This document shows, piece after piece, positions 25,125 through 33,068 of a stretch of 64,000 nucleotides of DNA (position 1 is the stretch's first letter; every line of letters starts with the position of its first letter). The stretch comes from Rhodococcus triatomae. GTDB lineage: Bacteria > Actinomycetota > Actinomycetes > Mycobacteriales > Mycobacteriaceae. The stretch is taken from the NCBI RefSeq assembly GCF_014217785.1, contig NZ_CP048814.1, forward strand, positions 682,001 to 746,000, read 5' to 3'. The position numbers and the translations under genes are program-made. Under the pieces are notes generated by a model. It saw only the letters and a program-made list of their open reading frames with translations, was not told where the DNA came from and made no database searches.

Positions 25125-25137
25125 CGGAAACGTTCCG
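25125..25137. promoter_or_regulatory. Palindrome upstream of the MarR-family gene
   Basis: CGGAA-ACG-TTCCG ends 14 bp before the GTG at 25152 in the 264-bp divergent region between amiC and the marR-type gene. Its position suits an autoregulatory operator. The rest of this region shows no other clear feature. Confidence 0.4.
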
Positions 25138-25151
25138 AACGGAGACATCGA

Positions 25152-25562
25152 GTGGTGAGGCGAGTGACGACTGGCGAATCGACACCGGAGGTCCGGCCCG
25201 TTCTCGCACTGCTACGGGCTGCCCGGCTCGCGACGGAGAGCCTGGCCGATGCCACCGCCGACGCCGGCCTGAGCGTCGATCAGTGGCTGACTCTCGAGCT
25301 CCTGGTGCGGCACCGGGATTCCGGACTCTCGATGAGTGATCTCCGTGCCCTCACCGGAATGGCGGGCGCCACCCTCACCCGGACCGTGGACCGGCTGATC
25401 ACCGATGCCCTCGCCCACCGCGAGGTGGACAGCTTCGACCGACGGCGCGTGCTCGTCCACGTCTCGGCCGCCGGTGCCGAATTGCACGCGAGCACCGTGT
25501 CCGGCATCGATGCCGCCGAGGCCGCGTTCGGTGAGATCATGGCGCCCGGCGTATCCTCCTGA
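25152..25562 (+). CDS. MarR-family transcriptional regulator
   Basis: A 136-residue winged-helix regulator. It has the MarR core LSVDQWLTLELLVRHRDSGLSMSDLRALTGMAGATLTRTVDRLITDALAHRE, followed by the wing SFDRRRVLVHVSAAG and a short dimerisation helix. MarR proteins usually repress divergent or own promoters and release on binding small, often aromatic, ligands. The GTG at 25152 has GGAG 7 nt upstream. It is divergent from amiC and thus a candidate regulator of the amide cluster, where the neighbouring ANTAR/AmiC route may also act. Confidence 0.85.
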   Translation: MVRRVTTGESTPEVRPVLALLRAARLATESLADATADAGLSVDQWLTLELLVRHRDSGLSMSDLRALTGMAGATLTRTVDRLITDALAHREVDSFDRRRVLVHVSAAGAELHASTVSGIDAAEAAFGEIMAPGVSS

Positions 25563-25575
25563 GTCCGCGGGCGAG

Positions 25576-25599
25576 CGCCCCGGCTCAGCGCCCGGGGCG
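25576..25599. terminator. Hairpin between convergent MarR and GIY-YIG genes
   Basis: An 8-bp stem CGCCCCGG/CCGGGGCG with an 8-nt loop spans the 3' junction of two convergent genes and overlaps the last codons of the GIY-YIG gene. There is no T-tract; the terminator role is inferred from position. Confidence 0.45.
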
Positions 25600-26667
25600 T
25601 GCGTGGGTCAGGTGCGGAATCCACCCGTGTGCGGGCCACTTCTTGAGGCCGACACGATCCGGCGTGATCCTCCGGCCCACGAACCGATCGGCGAGCTCCG
25701 CGTCCGGTTCCGCGTCGTACTGCCAGCGCTGCCCCTCCCCGCTTCCCGTCATCGACCAGGACCGCGCTCGATACGCCGCGCGTACGACGTTGTCCGCGAA
25801 CACGATGACCGGGATGCCCGCCGATCCGCGGACTGCCGTCCCCGCATCCCACGGGCCGCGGGCCAGCGCGTAGATCTGCTCGTCGGTGATGCCGCGGCGG
25901 CCCGCTGCCGGAACGTCGAGCAACAGACAGGGAGTCGGCAACTCCGGGGCCGGTTCGGCCGCGTACCTCAGGACGAGACTGTCGACCGCCTGCACCTGAG
26001 CGTCGCCGATCCTGTTGGTCAGCACGCCCGGCTCGGCCAGTTCGAGCCCGCCCACGAGTGTCGCCAACGCGGTGTCGACCGAGACGTCGTCGGCCAGCCG
26101 GTGGGCGGCGATGTAGTGGTCCACTTCCAGACCGGAATCGTAGATCTCCCGGATCCGGCTGATCGTCGCCGCACGCACGTCCTCGTCCGCGGGCTCCGGA
26201 TCCGTCAACGACTGCCGACGCTCGTTCTCCGCCAACGCCTCCCACACGTACCCGTAGACGCGATCACCCGACCCGACGCCGACGTGGAACACCGAACGAG
26301 TCCGCGGATCGAGCAGCAGGTACACGTACCTGCCGAGTTCCTCGGCGACCCGGGGCGGCAACGGCTGAGGTGCAGGCCGGGTCTGGTACACCTCCCGCAG
26401 GATCAATCGCAGCGAAGCCAGCTTGAGGGCCACCGGGACGCCGCCCTCGATGCCGTCGAACAGCGCGGTCGACGCCGCCTGTACCGACGAGAAGGTGCGG
26501 CCGATGTTGCGCTCGAGCGAACGGGTGACATCACCGAACTGAGCGATGCGCACCAACGGATCCGCGGATGCGTCCGGGAGGTCGTTGGACGCGAGGAAAT
26601 TCTGGACCTCCGCGGAGGCGAGCCAGCGGGAAGTGATGTCGAGCGGAACAGTCCAGACGGTAGCCAT
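25585..26667 (-). CDS. GIY-YIG domain protein (LEM-3-like)
   Basis: A 360-residue protein whose middle carries a GIY-YIG nuclease-like core: GRYVYLLLDPRTRSVFHVGVGSGDRVYGYVWEA, with YVYLL for GIY, FHVGVGSG for YIG and an RVYGY arginine. Upstream is a helical region with VTRSLERNIGRTFSSVQAASTALFDG. Downstream are RIREIYDSGLEVDHYIAAHRL and a second alpha/beta region GITDEQIYALARGPWD with repeated dimer-like elements. LEM-3-type proteins may cut branched DNA, but whether this one is catalytic is unclear. The ATG at 26667 (MATVWTVPLD) is chosen from the start of similarity and lack of sensible coding upstream. It is divergent from the ANTAR gene. Confidence 0.72.
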   Translation of the reverse strand: MATVWTVPLDITSRWLASAEVQNFLASNDLPDASADPLVRIAQFGDVTRSLERNIGRTFSSVQAASTALFDGIEGGVPVALKLASLRLILREVYQTRPAPQPLPPRVAEELGRYVYLLLDPRTRSVFHVGVGSGDRVYGYVWEALAENERRQSLTDPEPADEDVRAATISRIREIYDSGLEVDHYIAAHRLADDVSVDTALATLVGGLELAEPGVLTNRIGDAQVQAVDSLVLRYAAEPAPELPTPCLLLDVPAAGRRGITDEQIYALARGPWDAGTAVRGSAGIPVIVFADNVVRAAYRARSWSMTGSGEGQRWQYDAEPDAELADRFVGRRITPDRVGLKKWPAHGWIPHLTHARPGR

Positions 26668-26821
26668 GCCCTGACTGTAAGGGAAACACGCCGTGCGACC
26701 CGCACTCGACGCGGTAGCGATCGAGTCGCTGCGATCGGAACCCTTGCCTCCACGACGGGACGAGGGACAATGGAAGGCACCCACCGCCGACGCCTGCGAG
26801 CCACCCAGGGAGGGACCCGCA

Positions 26822-27091
26822 ATGACGAGCACCACCTACCCGACCCGCACCGCCGTCGACATCGCGGTGGGGGTTCTGATCGCACATCGCGGCTGCTCCG
26901 AGGACGCCGCGTTCGACGAACTCGCCGCCGTCTCCCGCGAACGGAAGGTGGGTCTGGGACGGACCGCCCGGGCCTTGATCTCGTTCGTACGCGAACATCA
27001 CGACGCGCTGCCGGATTCCGATCTCACCGCCGCCGCCCTGAGATGGAGCCACTCGACGCCCTACCGCGGCGCGTTCGGCACCGCGGCCTGA
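26822..27091 (+). CDS. ANTAR-domain-only protein
   Basis: An 89-residue protein consisting almost solely of an ANTAR RNA-binding domain: AVDIAVGVLIAHRGCSEDAAFDELAAVSRERKVGLGRTARALI matches the pattern I-x-x-A-x-G-[IV]-L-[MI]...S-x-x-x-A-[FY]-x-x-L...S..x-[NK]-x-K-[LV]...A. AmiR and NasR-type antiterminators join this domain to a receiver or sensor, which is missing here. AGGGAGGGA precedes the ATG by about 5 nt. It lies 2 kb from the AmiC-like gene and might be a stripped AmiR equivalent or an unrelated stand-alone regulator. Its last 31 bp overlap the convergent LysR gene. Confidence 0.75.
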   Translation: MTSTTYPTRTAVDIAVGVLIAHRGCSEDAAFDELAAVSRERKVGLGRTARALISFVREHHDALPDSDLTAAALRWSHSTPYRGAFGTAA

Positions 27092-28020
27092 TTCGTGGGC
27101 GGGGTGCTCGCCGCCCGTCCCGCGAACGCGACGAACTCGCGCGCCACCCGGCTGAGAACCGCTTCCGCATGCCACGCGAGCACCACGTCGACCGCCTGGC
27201 TCGGCCCGGCGACCGGCTTCACCACCACGTCGAGCCCCTCCGAGGTGACCTCGATCCGCGGGCGCTGCAGCAGCAGCGTCCATCCGAGGCCACGCGCGAC
27301 GAAGGCGCGAGCCGTTTCCGGGCTCGCCGTCCGGTAGGCGATCCGAGGCGCGAAGCCGGCCTGACGGCACACACCGGTCACGTGGTGCGAGCCCGGGGGA
27401 ACGTCGAGCAACACCATCGGCTCGTCGGCGAGCTCCGCGAGCACGACCGGCCGATCGCCCGAAGCCCATCGATGACGGGGATCGAGCGCGACCGTCGGCT
27501 GTAGGGACGCCAGGCGCTGGGTCCGCCATTGATGAGGCAGGTCCAAGTCGTAGACGATCGCGACGTCGAGTTCACCGTCCTCGATCTGCGCGCGCAGCCG
27601 GTTCTGGGTCTCCTCCCGGAACGCGACTCTCGCCCGCGGGTACCGCGCCGTGAACGCCGCGACGATCGACGGCGCAGGCAGCGCACCCAGCTCCGGATGG
27701 CACCCGACCGCGACCGGCCCGCTCACCTCCCCGGACGCCCCGGACGCGTCGTCCTGGAGCTCGCTCGCCTGCTGCAGCAACAGGCGAGCCCGAGTCAGCA
27801 CCGCCTCGCCCGTGGGTGTCAGCTGGATACCGCGGGCCCGCCTGCGCACACAGAGCTGCACTCCGAGCGCCTTCTCGAGATCGGTGACCGCCGCCGACAA
27901 CGCGGACTGCGACTGATGTACCCGCTCGGCGGCCCCGCTGATCGTCCCGGTTTCCGCCACCGCGACGAACGCCGCGAGCTGGCGCATCGTGTAGGCCGGG
28001 GCGTTGTCGATCCGGGACAT
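27061..28020 (-). CDS. LysR-family transcriptional regulator
   Basis: The 319-residue protein has the LysR winged helix (MRQLAAFVAVAETGTISGAAERVHQSQSALSAAVTDLEKALGVQLCVRR, then GIQLTPTGEAVL) followed by the inducer-binding domain (VAVGCHPELGALPAPSIVAAF, AQIEDGELDVAIVYD, LGWTLLLQRPRIEV). It usually activates a neighbouring gene in response to a metabolite. No gene is divergent from it at close range: the thiolase gene upstream is on the same strand. A duplicated 23-bp unit lies 33-78 bp upstream of its start and may be its own binding region. Confidence 0.85.
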   Translation of the reverse strand: MSRIDNAPAYTMRQLAAFVAVAETGTISGAAERVHQSQSALSAAVTDLEKALGVQLCVRRRARGIQLTPTGEAVLTRARLLLQQASELQDDASGASGEVSGPVAVGCHPELGALPAPSIVAAFTARYPRARVAFREETQNRLRAQIEDGELDVAIVYDLDLPHQWRTQRLASLQPTVALDPRHRWASGDRPVVLAELADEPMVLLDVPPGSHHVTGVCRQAGFAPRIAYRTASPETARAFVARGLGWTLLLQRPRIEVTSEGLDVVVKPVAGPSQAVDVVLAWHAEAVLSRVAREFVAFAGRAASTPPTNQAAVPNAPR

Positions 28021-28052
28021 ACATGCACGGTATCGCGCACGGCAGTCCTCAG

Positions 28053-28098
28053 CGGTCTCATCGGCGGACGGAGTCCGGTCTCATCGGCGGACGTGGTC
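28053..28098. repeat. Two tandem 23-bp units upstream of the LysR gene
   Basis: CGGTCTCATCGGCGGACG followed by GAGTC or TGGTC occurs twice, at 28053-28075 and 28076-28098. Their place just upstream of the LysR start (28020, minus strand) suggests tandem binding sites or a simple duplication. Confidence 0.75.
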
Positions 28099-28109
28099 GG
28101 GCTCCACCG

Positions 28110-29291
28110 TCAGATGCGACGGAAGAGGGCCGCCAGGGCCTGTCCTCCACCGATGCACATGGTCACCACGCCCCACTCCAGATCCCGGCGCACCAGGTCA
28201 CGGGCCACGCGCAGGCTGAGGATCGCGCCGGTCGCACCCACCGGGTGGCCGAGCGCGATCGCTCCGCCGTAGGGGTTCGTCTTCTCCGGATCGAGCTTCG
28301 CATCCCGGATCACCGCGACGGCCTGCGACGCGAACGCCTCGTTGAGTTCGACGACGTCGACGTCGCCCGGGGTGATGCCCGTCTGCTCGAACAGATTCTG
28401 CAGCGCGAGGACGGGCGCGTACCCCATCAGTCCCGGATCCATCGCCGCGGTGGCGACCGCCTCGAGGGTCACGAGCCCGGTCAACCCCTTCTCTCGCGCC
28501 GCGGACTGCGTGGCGAGCACCAGGGCCGCGGCACCGTCGTTGATGCCCGACGCATTGCCCGCGGTCACCGAGCCGTCCTTCTCGAACGCCGGGCGCAACC
28601 CGGCGAGCGTCTCGAGCGTGGTAGCCGGCTTGGGATGCTCGTCGGTGTCGACGGTGACCGACCTGCGCCCACCGGTCTCGACGGAAGTGATCTCCTCGGC
28701 GAACACCGCCTTCGCCGCGTCCGTGGCCGCGCGGCGCTGGGATTCGACGGCGAACTCGTCCTGCTGCTCACGGCTCACGTCGTACCTGCGGGCCACCGCT
28801 TCTGCGGTGCGGCCCATGTGCACGCCACCGAACGGATCGGTGAGCATCGCCACCGTGCCGTCCACGAGTGCACGGTCTCCGAGCTTGTATCCCGAGCGCG
28901 CCGCGAAGTCGTAGAACGGCATCCGGGACATGTTCTCGTCGCCACCGGCGAGTGTGAACTTCGGCCCGCCCCAACGCATCTGCATCGCGGCGGACCACAC
29001 CGCCTGAAGGCCGCTGCCGCACAGGCGGTTGACGGTGTAGGCGGGGGTGCTCTCGGCGAGCCCCGCGGCGAGAGCCACCCGCCGCGCGTTGTACGCATCC
29101 GGACCGACCTGGCCGATGCAGCCCATCACCACCTCGCCGATATCGGCGCCGTCGACGCCGGCACGTGCGAGAGCGGCCCTCGCGGCAGTGGCACCGAGTT
29201 CGTGTGCGGGGACGTCCTTCAGTGCGCCGCCGAAGCTGCCGATCGGTGTACGTGCGCCGTCGACCACCACGATCGGTTCGGGAGTGCTCAT
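28110..29291 (-). CDS. Acetyl-CoA C-acyltransferase (thiolase)
   Basis: A 393-residue thiolase. It opens with PIVVVDGARTPIGSFGGALKDVPAHELG, has the nucleophilic cysteine in VNRLCGSGLQAVWSAAMQM, NASGINDGAAALVLA in the loop region, the histidine in GGAIALGHPVGATGA, and the second cysteine in MCIGGGQALAALF. It performs reversible condensation or thiolysis of acyl-CoA in beta-oxidation or related routes. The ATG at 29291 begins the family-typical N-terminus; the frame stays open far upstream but that part is not coding. It is probably co-transcribed with the LysR gene downstream, or separate. Confidence 0.92.
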   Translation of the reverse strand: MSTPEPIVVVDGARTPIGSFGGALKDVPAHELGATAARAALARAGVDGADIGEVVMGCIGQVGPDAYNARRVALAAGLAESTPAYTVNRLCGSGLQAVWSAAMQMRWGGPKFTLAGGDENMSRMPFYDFAARSGYKLGDRALVDGTVAMLTDPFGGVHMGRTAEAVARRYDVSREQQDEFAVESQRRAATDAAKAVFAEEITSVETGGRRSVTVDTDEHPKPATTLETLAGLRPAFEKDGSVTAGNASGINDGAAALVLATQSAAREKGLTGLVTLEAVATAAMDPGLMGYAPVLALQNLFEQTGITPGDVDVVELNEAFASQAVAVIRDAKLDPEKTNPYGGAIALGHPVGATGAILSLRVARDLVRRDLEWGVVTMCIGGGQALAALFRRI

Positions 29292-29450
29292 CTGCCGTGC
29301 CTTTCCGTTCCTGCTCCTGTGTGGAGCCGATGGTAGGGCAACCGACCGGCGAGCGACGACGGGCCCTCGCCTGCGGGTCACGCCGACCGGCGCGCGATCC
29401 TGCGATACCGTCGGAGCATCCCGACACTCTCGACGGAACGGAGTACCCAG

Positions 29451-30398
29451 GTGGTCGCGATCGGAAGTTCGGACCTCGACATCTTCCCGGTGGCGCTCGG
29501 CGGCAATACTTTCGGCTGGACGGCCGACGAATCGACCTCGTTCGACATCCTCGACGCCTACACCGCATCGGGCGGCAACATGATCGACACCGCAGATTCC
29601 TACTCCGCCTTCGCACCGGGCAACTCCGGCGGCGAGTCCGAGACCGTCATCGGCAAGTGGATGAGTTCGCGACGCATCCGGGACGAGGTGGTCGTCGCGA
29701 CCAAGGTGAGTCGGCATCCGGACTTTCCCGGCCTCGCCCCGGACAACATCCGAGCGGCAGCTCGAGCATCGCTGGCTCGGCTCCAGGTCGATCACATCGA
29801 CCTCTACTACGCCCACTACGACGACCCGGACACACCGCTGGCCGAGACGCTCGAAGCGTTCGACGGCCTGGTGCGCGAGGGCACGGTGCGCTACGTCGGC
29901 GTCTCCAACTACACGCCGGACCGGATTCGGGAGTGGCTCGAGATCGCCGACAGCCACGGCTTCGCCCGCCCGGTGGCCCTGCAACCGCACTACAACCTCG
30001 TCCATCGCCGCGTGTACGAGAAGGAGTTCGCGCCGCTGGCGCTGGCCGAGAGCCTGGCCGTACTGCCGTACTACTCGCTCGCCGCAGGATTCCTCACCGG
30101 GAAATACCGGAAGCAGGCCGACCTCGAGGGGTCGCCGCGCCGGCGGATGGCGAGCAGTTACTTCTCCGACGCGGCGCTCGCAGTCGTGTCGGCGCTCGAC
30201 GAGATAGCGGCGAACCACGAGGTGGAGATCTCGACGATCGCCCTCGCTTGGCTGCTGACCCGGCACGGGGTCACCGCCCCTCTCGCCAGTGCCAGCTCGG
30301 TGGATCAGGTGCCGAGCCTGCTCGACGCGGCCTCGGTCATCCTCACCACCGACGAACTGACTCGGCTCACCACATTGTCCGACGCCGCCGAAGGCTGA
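29451..30398 (+). CDS. Aldo/keto reductase
   Basis: A 315-residue (beta/alpha)8 oxidoreductase: FPVALGGNTFGWT, NMIDTADSYSAF with the catalytic D and Y, VVVATKVSRHP with the catalytic K, HIDLYYAHYDDPDTPLAETLEAFDGLVREGTVRYVGVSNY with the H-containing block, and a C-terminal NADPH site TAPLASASSVDQV. It probably reduces aldehydes or ketones with NADPH. The GTG at 29451 follows GGAG with 7 nt spacing. It stands alone between the thiolase and an unknown convergent gene. Confidence 0.9.
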   Translation: MVAIGSSDLDIFPVALGGNTFGWTADESTSFDILDAYTASGGNMIDTADSYSAFAPGNSGGESETVIGKWMSSRRIRDEVVVATKVSRHPDFPGLAPDNIRAAARASLARLQVDHIDLYYAHYDDPDTPLAETLEAFDGLVREGTVRYVGVSNYTPDRIREWLEIADSHGFARPVALQPHYNLVHRRVYEKEFAPLALAESLAVLPYYSLAAGFLTGKYRKQADLEGSPRRRMASSYFSDAALAVVSALDEIAANHEVEISTIALAWLLTRHGVTAPLASASSVDQVPSLLDAASVILTTDELTRLTTLSDAAEG

Positions 30399-30413
30399 CC
30401 CGCGGGGTGGTCC

Positions 30414-31583
30414 TCACCGCCCGGAAGTGAGCTCGCTCAGTTCGCGATGCAGCGTCGCGCGGTAGTCGAGCACGAGGGCGTCGACGTCGCCGATCTGGTC
30501 CCCGACGTGGTGCAGGTTGTCGGTGGACAGCTCGCGACTGCCCGACCGCGCGATCAGGTCGTCGATGCGGCTGTCCAGGCTCACCGTCCGGTCGATGGCA
30601 CGAGCCGACCGCAGGTGGAGGTCCGCCCGTTCGAGCAGATCACCGATCCGTGCCAGTCCCGCGACCCGCTCGACCAACTGATCCCACACCGGGTCGAGCG
30701 CCGCCTCGCGAGCACGCACCTGCGCACGGGCCGCGTCCGTGCGGGCCAGCCCACTCAGGACCGACAGCTCGTCCCGAATGACGCGCAGATCGGCCGTGTC
30801 CGTCGCGATCTGGACCAACTCGTCTGCGAGATCCACCTGATAGCGCTGCACCGCGAAGTGCTCGGACCTCCAGGCGCTCGACCCCTCGATCCGCTCGTAG
30901 CCTCGGCCGGCGAGGTAGAGCAGGGTGTCGTATCCGTCCGTGAAACTCTGTCCGGACGAGTCACCACCGACCGCGGCGGCCACCCGGTCGAGCATCGTGG
31001 ACACGGGCGAGCCGGCGCCTGCCTGCCCCAGCCTCTCCGCGGTGACGGAGCGGACCGTGGCACCGAGGCGGTCGAACGCGGTACCCGTGACCGGTGCCGG
31101 GGTGCGGGCGAGTGCCTCGAACAGCAACTCACGCTGCGCAGGGTCCAGATGCACGCCGTCGCGGCGGTCGCGGCGGACGGCCCGCACTCCGGTGCTGTAG
31201 CTGCGCCCCGGCCCCACCACCTCCGAGCGCCAGGCCGCGAGCCGGCGACCCACCTCGGCCAGCCGGTGCCGTACCAGGAGGTAGACGGGGCCGGCCCGCA
31301 GGTCCGCGATCCTGGCGGTGAGCAACTCGTGCTCGTCGCGGAGGCGCCGCAGGTCCCCGTAGCTGCCGGGTGCCGGAAACTCCCGGCCCGCCTTCAGTCT
31401 GCACACCACGGCGCGCCGCAGGTCCCCGTCGAGGTGACCGGCGGCGAGCAGCAGGGCCGTCGGTGCCGACAGGTCGACCACCGGTTCGTCCACCCGCGCC
31501 GAAACACACCGACGACGGACCTCGGCCGCCATCCGATCCCGCCGCTCGGTCCCGAACACGTCGTCGGCCTCTGCCTCGGTCAC
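30414..31583 (-). CDS. Hypothetical helix-rich cytoplasmic protein
   Basis: A 389-residue protein without membrane segments or a signal. I do not recognise the family. It is rich in arginine, leucine and alanine, and most of it reads as long amphipathic helices (for example LADELVQIATDTADLRVIRDELSVLSGLARTDAARAQ and DNLHHVGDQIGDVDALVLDYRATLHREL), compatible with a coiled-coil or alpha-solenoid structure. The GTG at 31583 is chosen because GGAGGAGG lies just upstream. It is divergent from the endonuclease IV gene (74 bp) and convergent with the aldo/keto reductase. Confidence 0.65.
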   Translation of the reverse strand: MTEAEADDVFGTERRDRMAAEVRRRCVSARVDEPVVDLSAPTALLLAAGHLDGDLRRAVVCRLKAGREFPAPGSYGDLRRLRDEHELLTARIADLRAGPVYLLVRHRLAEVGRRLAAWRSEVVGPGRSYSTGVRAVRRDRRDGVHLDPAQRELLFEALARTPAPVTGTAFDRLGATVRSVTAERLGQAGAGSPVSTMLDRVAAAVGGDSSGQSFTDGYDTLLYLAGRGYERIEGSSAWRSEHFAVQRYQVDLADELVQIATDTADLRVIRDELSVLSGLARTDAARAQVRAREAALDPVWDQLVERVAGLARIGDLLERADLHLRSARAIDRTVSLDSRIDDLIARSGSRELSTDNLHHVGDQIGDVDALVLDYRATLHRELSELTSGR

Positions 31584-31644
31584 GGCACCTCCTCCACTGT
31601 GCCTCCACTGTTCCAGAAACCACCGGATCCCACCAGGACGGCGG

Positions 31645-31650
31645 TAGCCT
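31645..31650 (+). promoter_or_regulatory. Predicted -10 element of a leaderless promoter (nfo)
   Basis: TAGCCT ends 7 nt before the ATG at 31658. No good Shine-Dalgarno is present within the intervening CGACGGC. Confidence 0.45.
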
Positions 31651-31657
31651 CGACGGC

Positions 31658-32425
31658 ATGCGAGTGGGAGCACACGTCCGGCGCGACGAGGACCCCGTCG
31701 GGGCCGGAACCGAGCTGGGCGCCGATCTGGTCCAGCTGTTCCTCACCGACCCACAGAAGTGGGACACCCCGGGCGCCCACCCGAGGCGCGACGAGATCCT
31801 CGCCAGCCCGATCGACGTCGTGGTGCACTCGCCGTACGTGATCAACGTCGCGAGCCTGAACAACCGGCTGCGGATGCCGTCCCGCAAGGCCGTGGCCGAA
31901 CATGCGACGGCCGCCGCGGACATCGGCGCCTTCGGATTGGTCGTGCACGGCGGTCACGTCCGCGACGGTGAGGACGTCTCGGCCGGAATCGACAACTGGC
32001 GCAAACTGTTCCAACGCCAGGAGGACAAGGGCGGGTTCGCCGTCCCCATCCTCGTCGAGAACACCGCGGGCGGTGACTTCGCGATGGCGCGCCATCTGGA
32101 CACCATTGCCCGGCTGTGGGACGCGGTGGGTGACTACGGTGCCGGATTCTGCCTCGACACGTGCCACGCCTGGGCGGGAGGGGAGGACCTGGCCGGTCTG
32201 GTCGACCGTGTTCTCGCGGTGACCGGACGCATCGACCTGGTGCACCTGAACAACTCCCGGGACGAGTTCGACTCGGCGCGCGACCGGCACGCCAACCTCG
32301 CGGAGGGCACGATCGCCCCCGAGGTGCTCGCCGAGATCGCCCGCGCCGCGGATGCCCCCATCGTGCTCGAGACACCGGCGGACGGGATGGCCGACGACAT
32401 CGCCTACCTACGGTCGGGCAGCTGA
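31658..32425 (+). CDS. nfo: Deoxyribonuclease IV (AP endonuclease)
   Basis: A 255-residue TIM-barrel enzyme of the endonuclease IV family with its zinc-ligand blocks: MRVGAHVRRDED, VVHSPYVINVAS, GLVVHGGHV, PILVENTAGGDFAM, GFCLDTCHAWAGG, LVHLNNSRDEFDSARDRHANL and IVLETPADG. It cleaves DNA 5' to abasic sites in base-excision repair. The ATG at 31658 begins the family N-terminus and follows a TAGCCT leaderless-type promoter element. Confidence 0.92.
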   Translation: MRVGAHVRRDEDPVGAGTELGADLVQLFLTDPQKWDTPGAHPRRDEILASPIDVVVHSPYVINVASLNNRLRMPSRKAVAEHATAAADIGAFGLVVHGGHVRDGEDVSAGIDNWRKLFQRQEDKGGFAVPILVENTAGGDFAMARHLDTIARLWDAVGDYGAGFCLDTCHAWAGGEDLAGLVDRVLAVTGRIDLVHLNNSRDEFDSARDRHANLAEGTIAPEVLAEIARAADAPIVLETPADGMADDIAYLRSGS

Positions 32426-32432
32426 GACCCGG

Positions 32433-32894
32433 TCACGCCCGACGTTCGAGCAGCAGCAGGCCGGCCCCGGCGGTCGTCGTGAGCTCGGTGAACCCCTGGT
32501 CACGGTAGTACTCCAGCAACCGGCCGTTGTCCTCGACGCACGCAACCCGCAGGCACTCGACGTCGTGGGACCGCACATGGTCACCGATCCAGCGGAGCAG
32601 TTCGCCGCCCAGTCCCGCGCTCGCGCGGTCCACCACGAGACGGTCGAGGATCGCCGAGGTTCCCGCACCGGACCCGACGGGCCAGGTCAGCCGGAACGTG
32701 CCGACCACGATCCCGGCCGATTGCGCGACATACCACCGGCCGGCGCCGATGTTCTCTCGGACATCCGCCAGGGAGACGTCGGAATCGTCCGGATCCGCGA
32801 GCCCCCGCTCGGCCAGCCAGTCCTCGGCGTCCCACTGCAATTGGACGATGTCCTCTGCGTCCTCCGCACGCGCCTGCCGCACCGTAACCGTCAT
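32433..32894 (-). CDS. GNAT-family N-acetyltransferase
   Basis: A 153-residue GNAT protein: VTVRQARAEDAEDIVQLQWDAEDWL at the start, GTFRLTWP and SAILDRLVVDRASAGLGGELLRWIGDHV with the acetyl-CoA binding loop (a degenerate R/Q-x-x-G-x-G/A), and LRVACVEDNGRLLEYYRDQGFTEL at the end. It should transfer an acyl group to an amine; the substrate cannot be told. It is convergent with the endonuclease IV gene, 7 bp apart. Confidence 0.85.
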   Translation of the reverse strand: MTVTVRQARAEDAEDIVQLQWDAEDWLAERGLADPDDSDVSLADVRENIGAGRWYVAQSAGIVVGTFRLTWPVGSGAGTSAILDRLVVDRASAGLGGELLRWIGDHVRSHDVECLRVACVEDNGRLLEYYRDQGFTELTTTAGAGLLLLERRA

Positions 32895-33068
32895 TCGCTC
32901 ACAGTAGCCAGATAACGGACCGGACACTTCGCCGGTGCCCGCCCACCGGGTGTGCCAGGATCCGAAGCGGGGAAACGTCACGTCACAGGCACGGACCACG
33001 GTCCGCGCGCGGTGGGTGAGAACCGCCGCACCGGGAGACAGGCTCGACGGCTCGTACGGGGGTGGACG

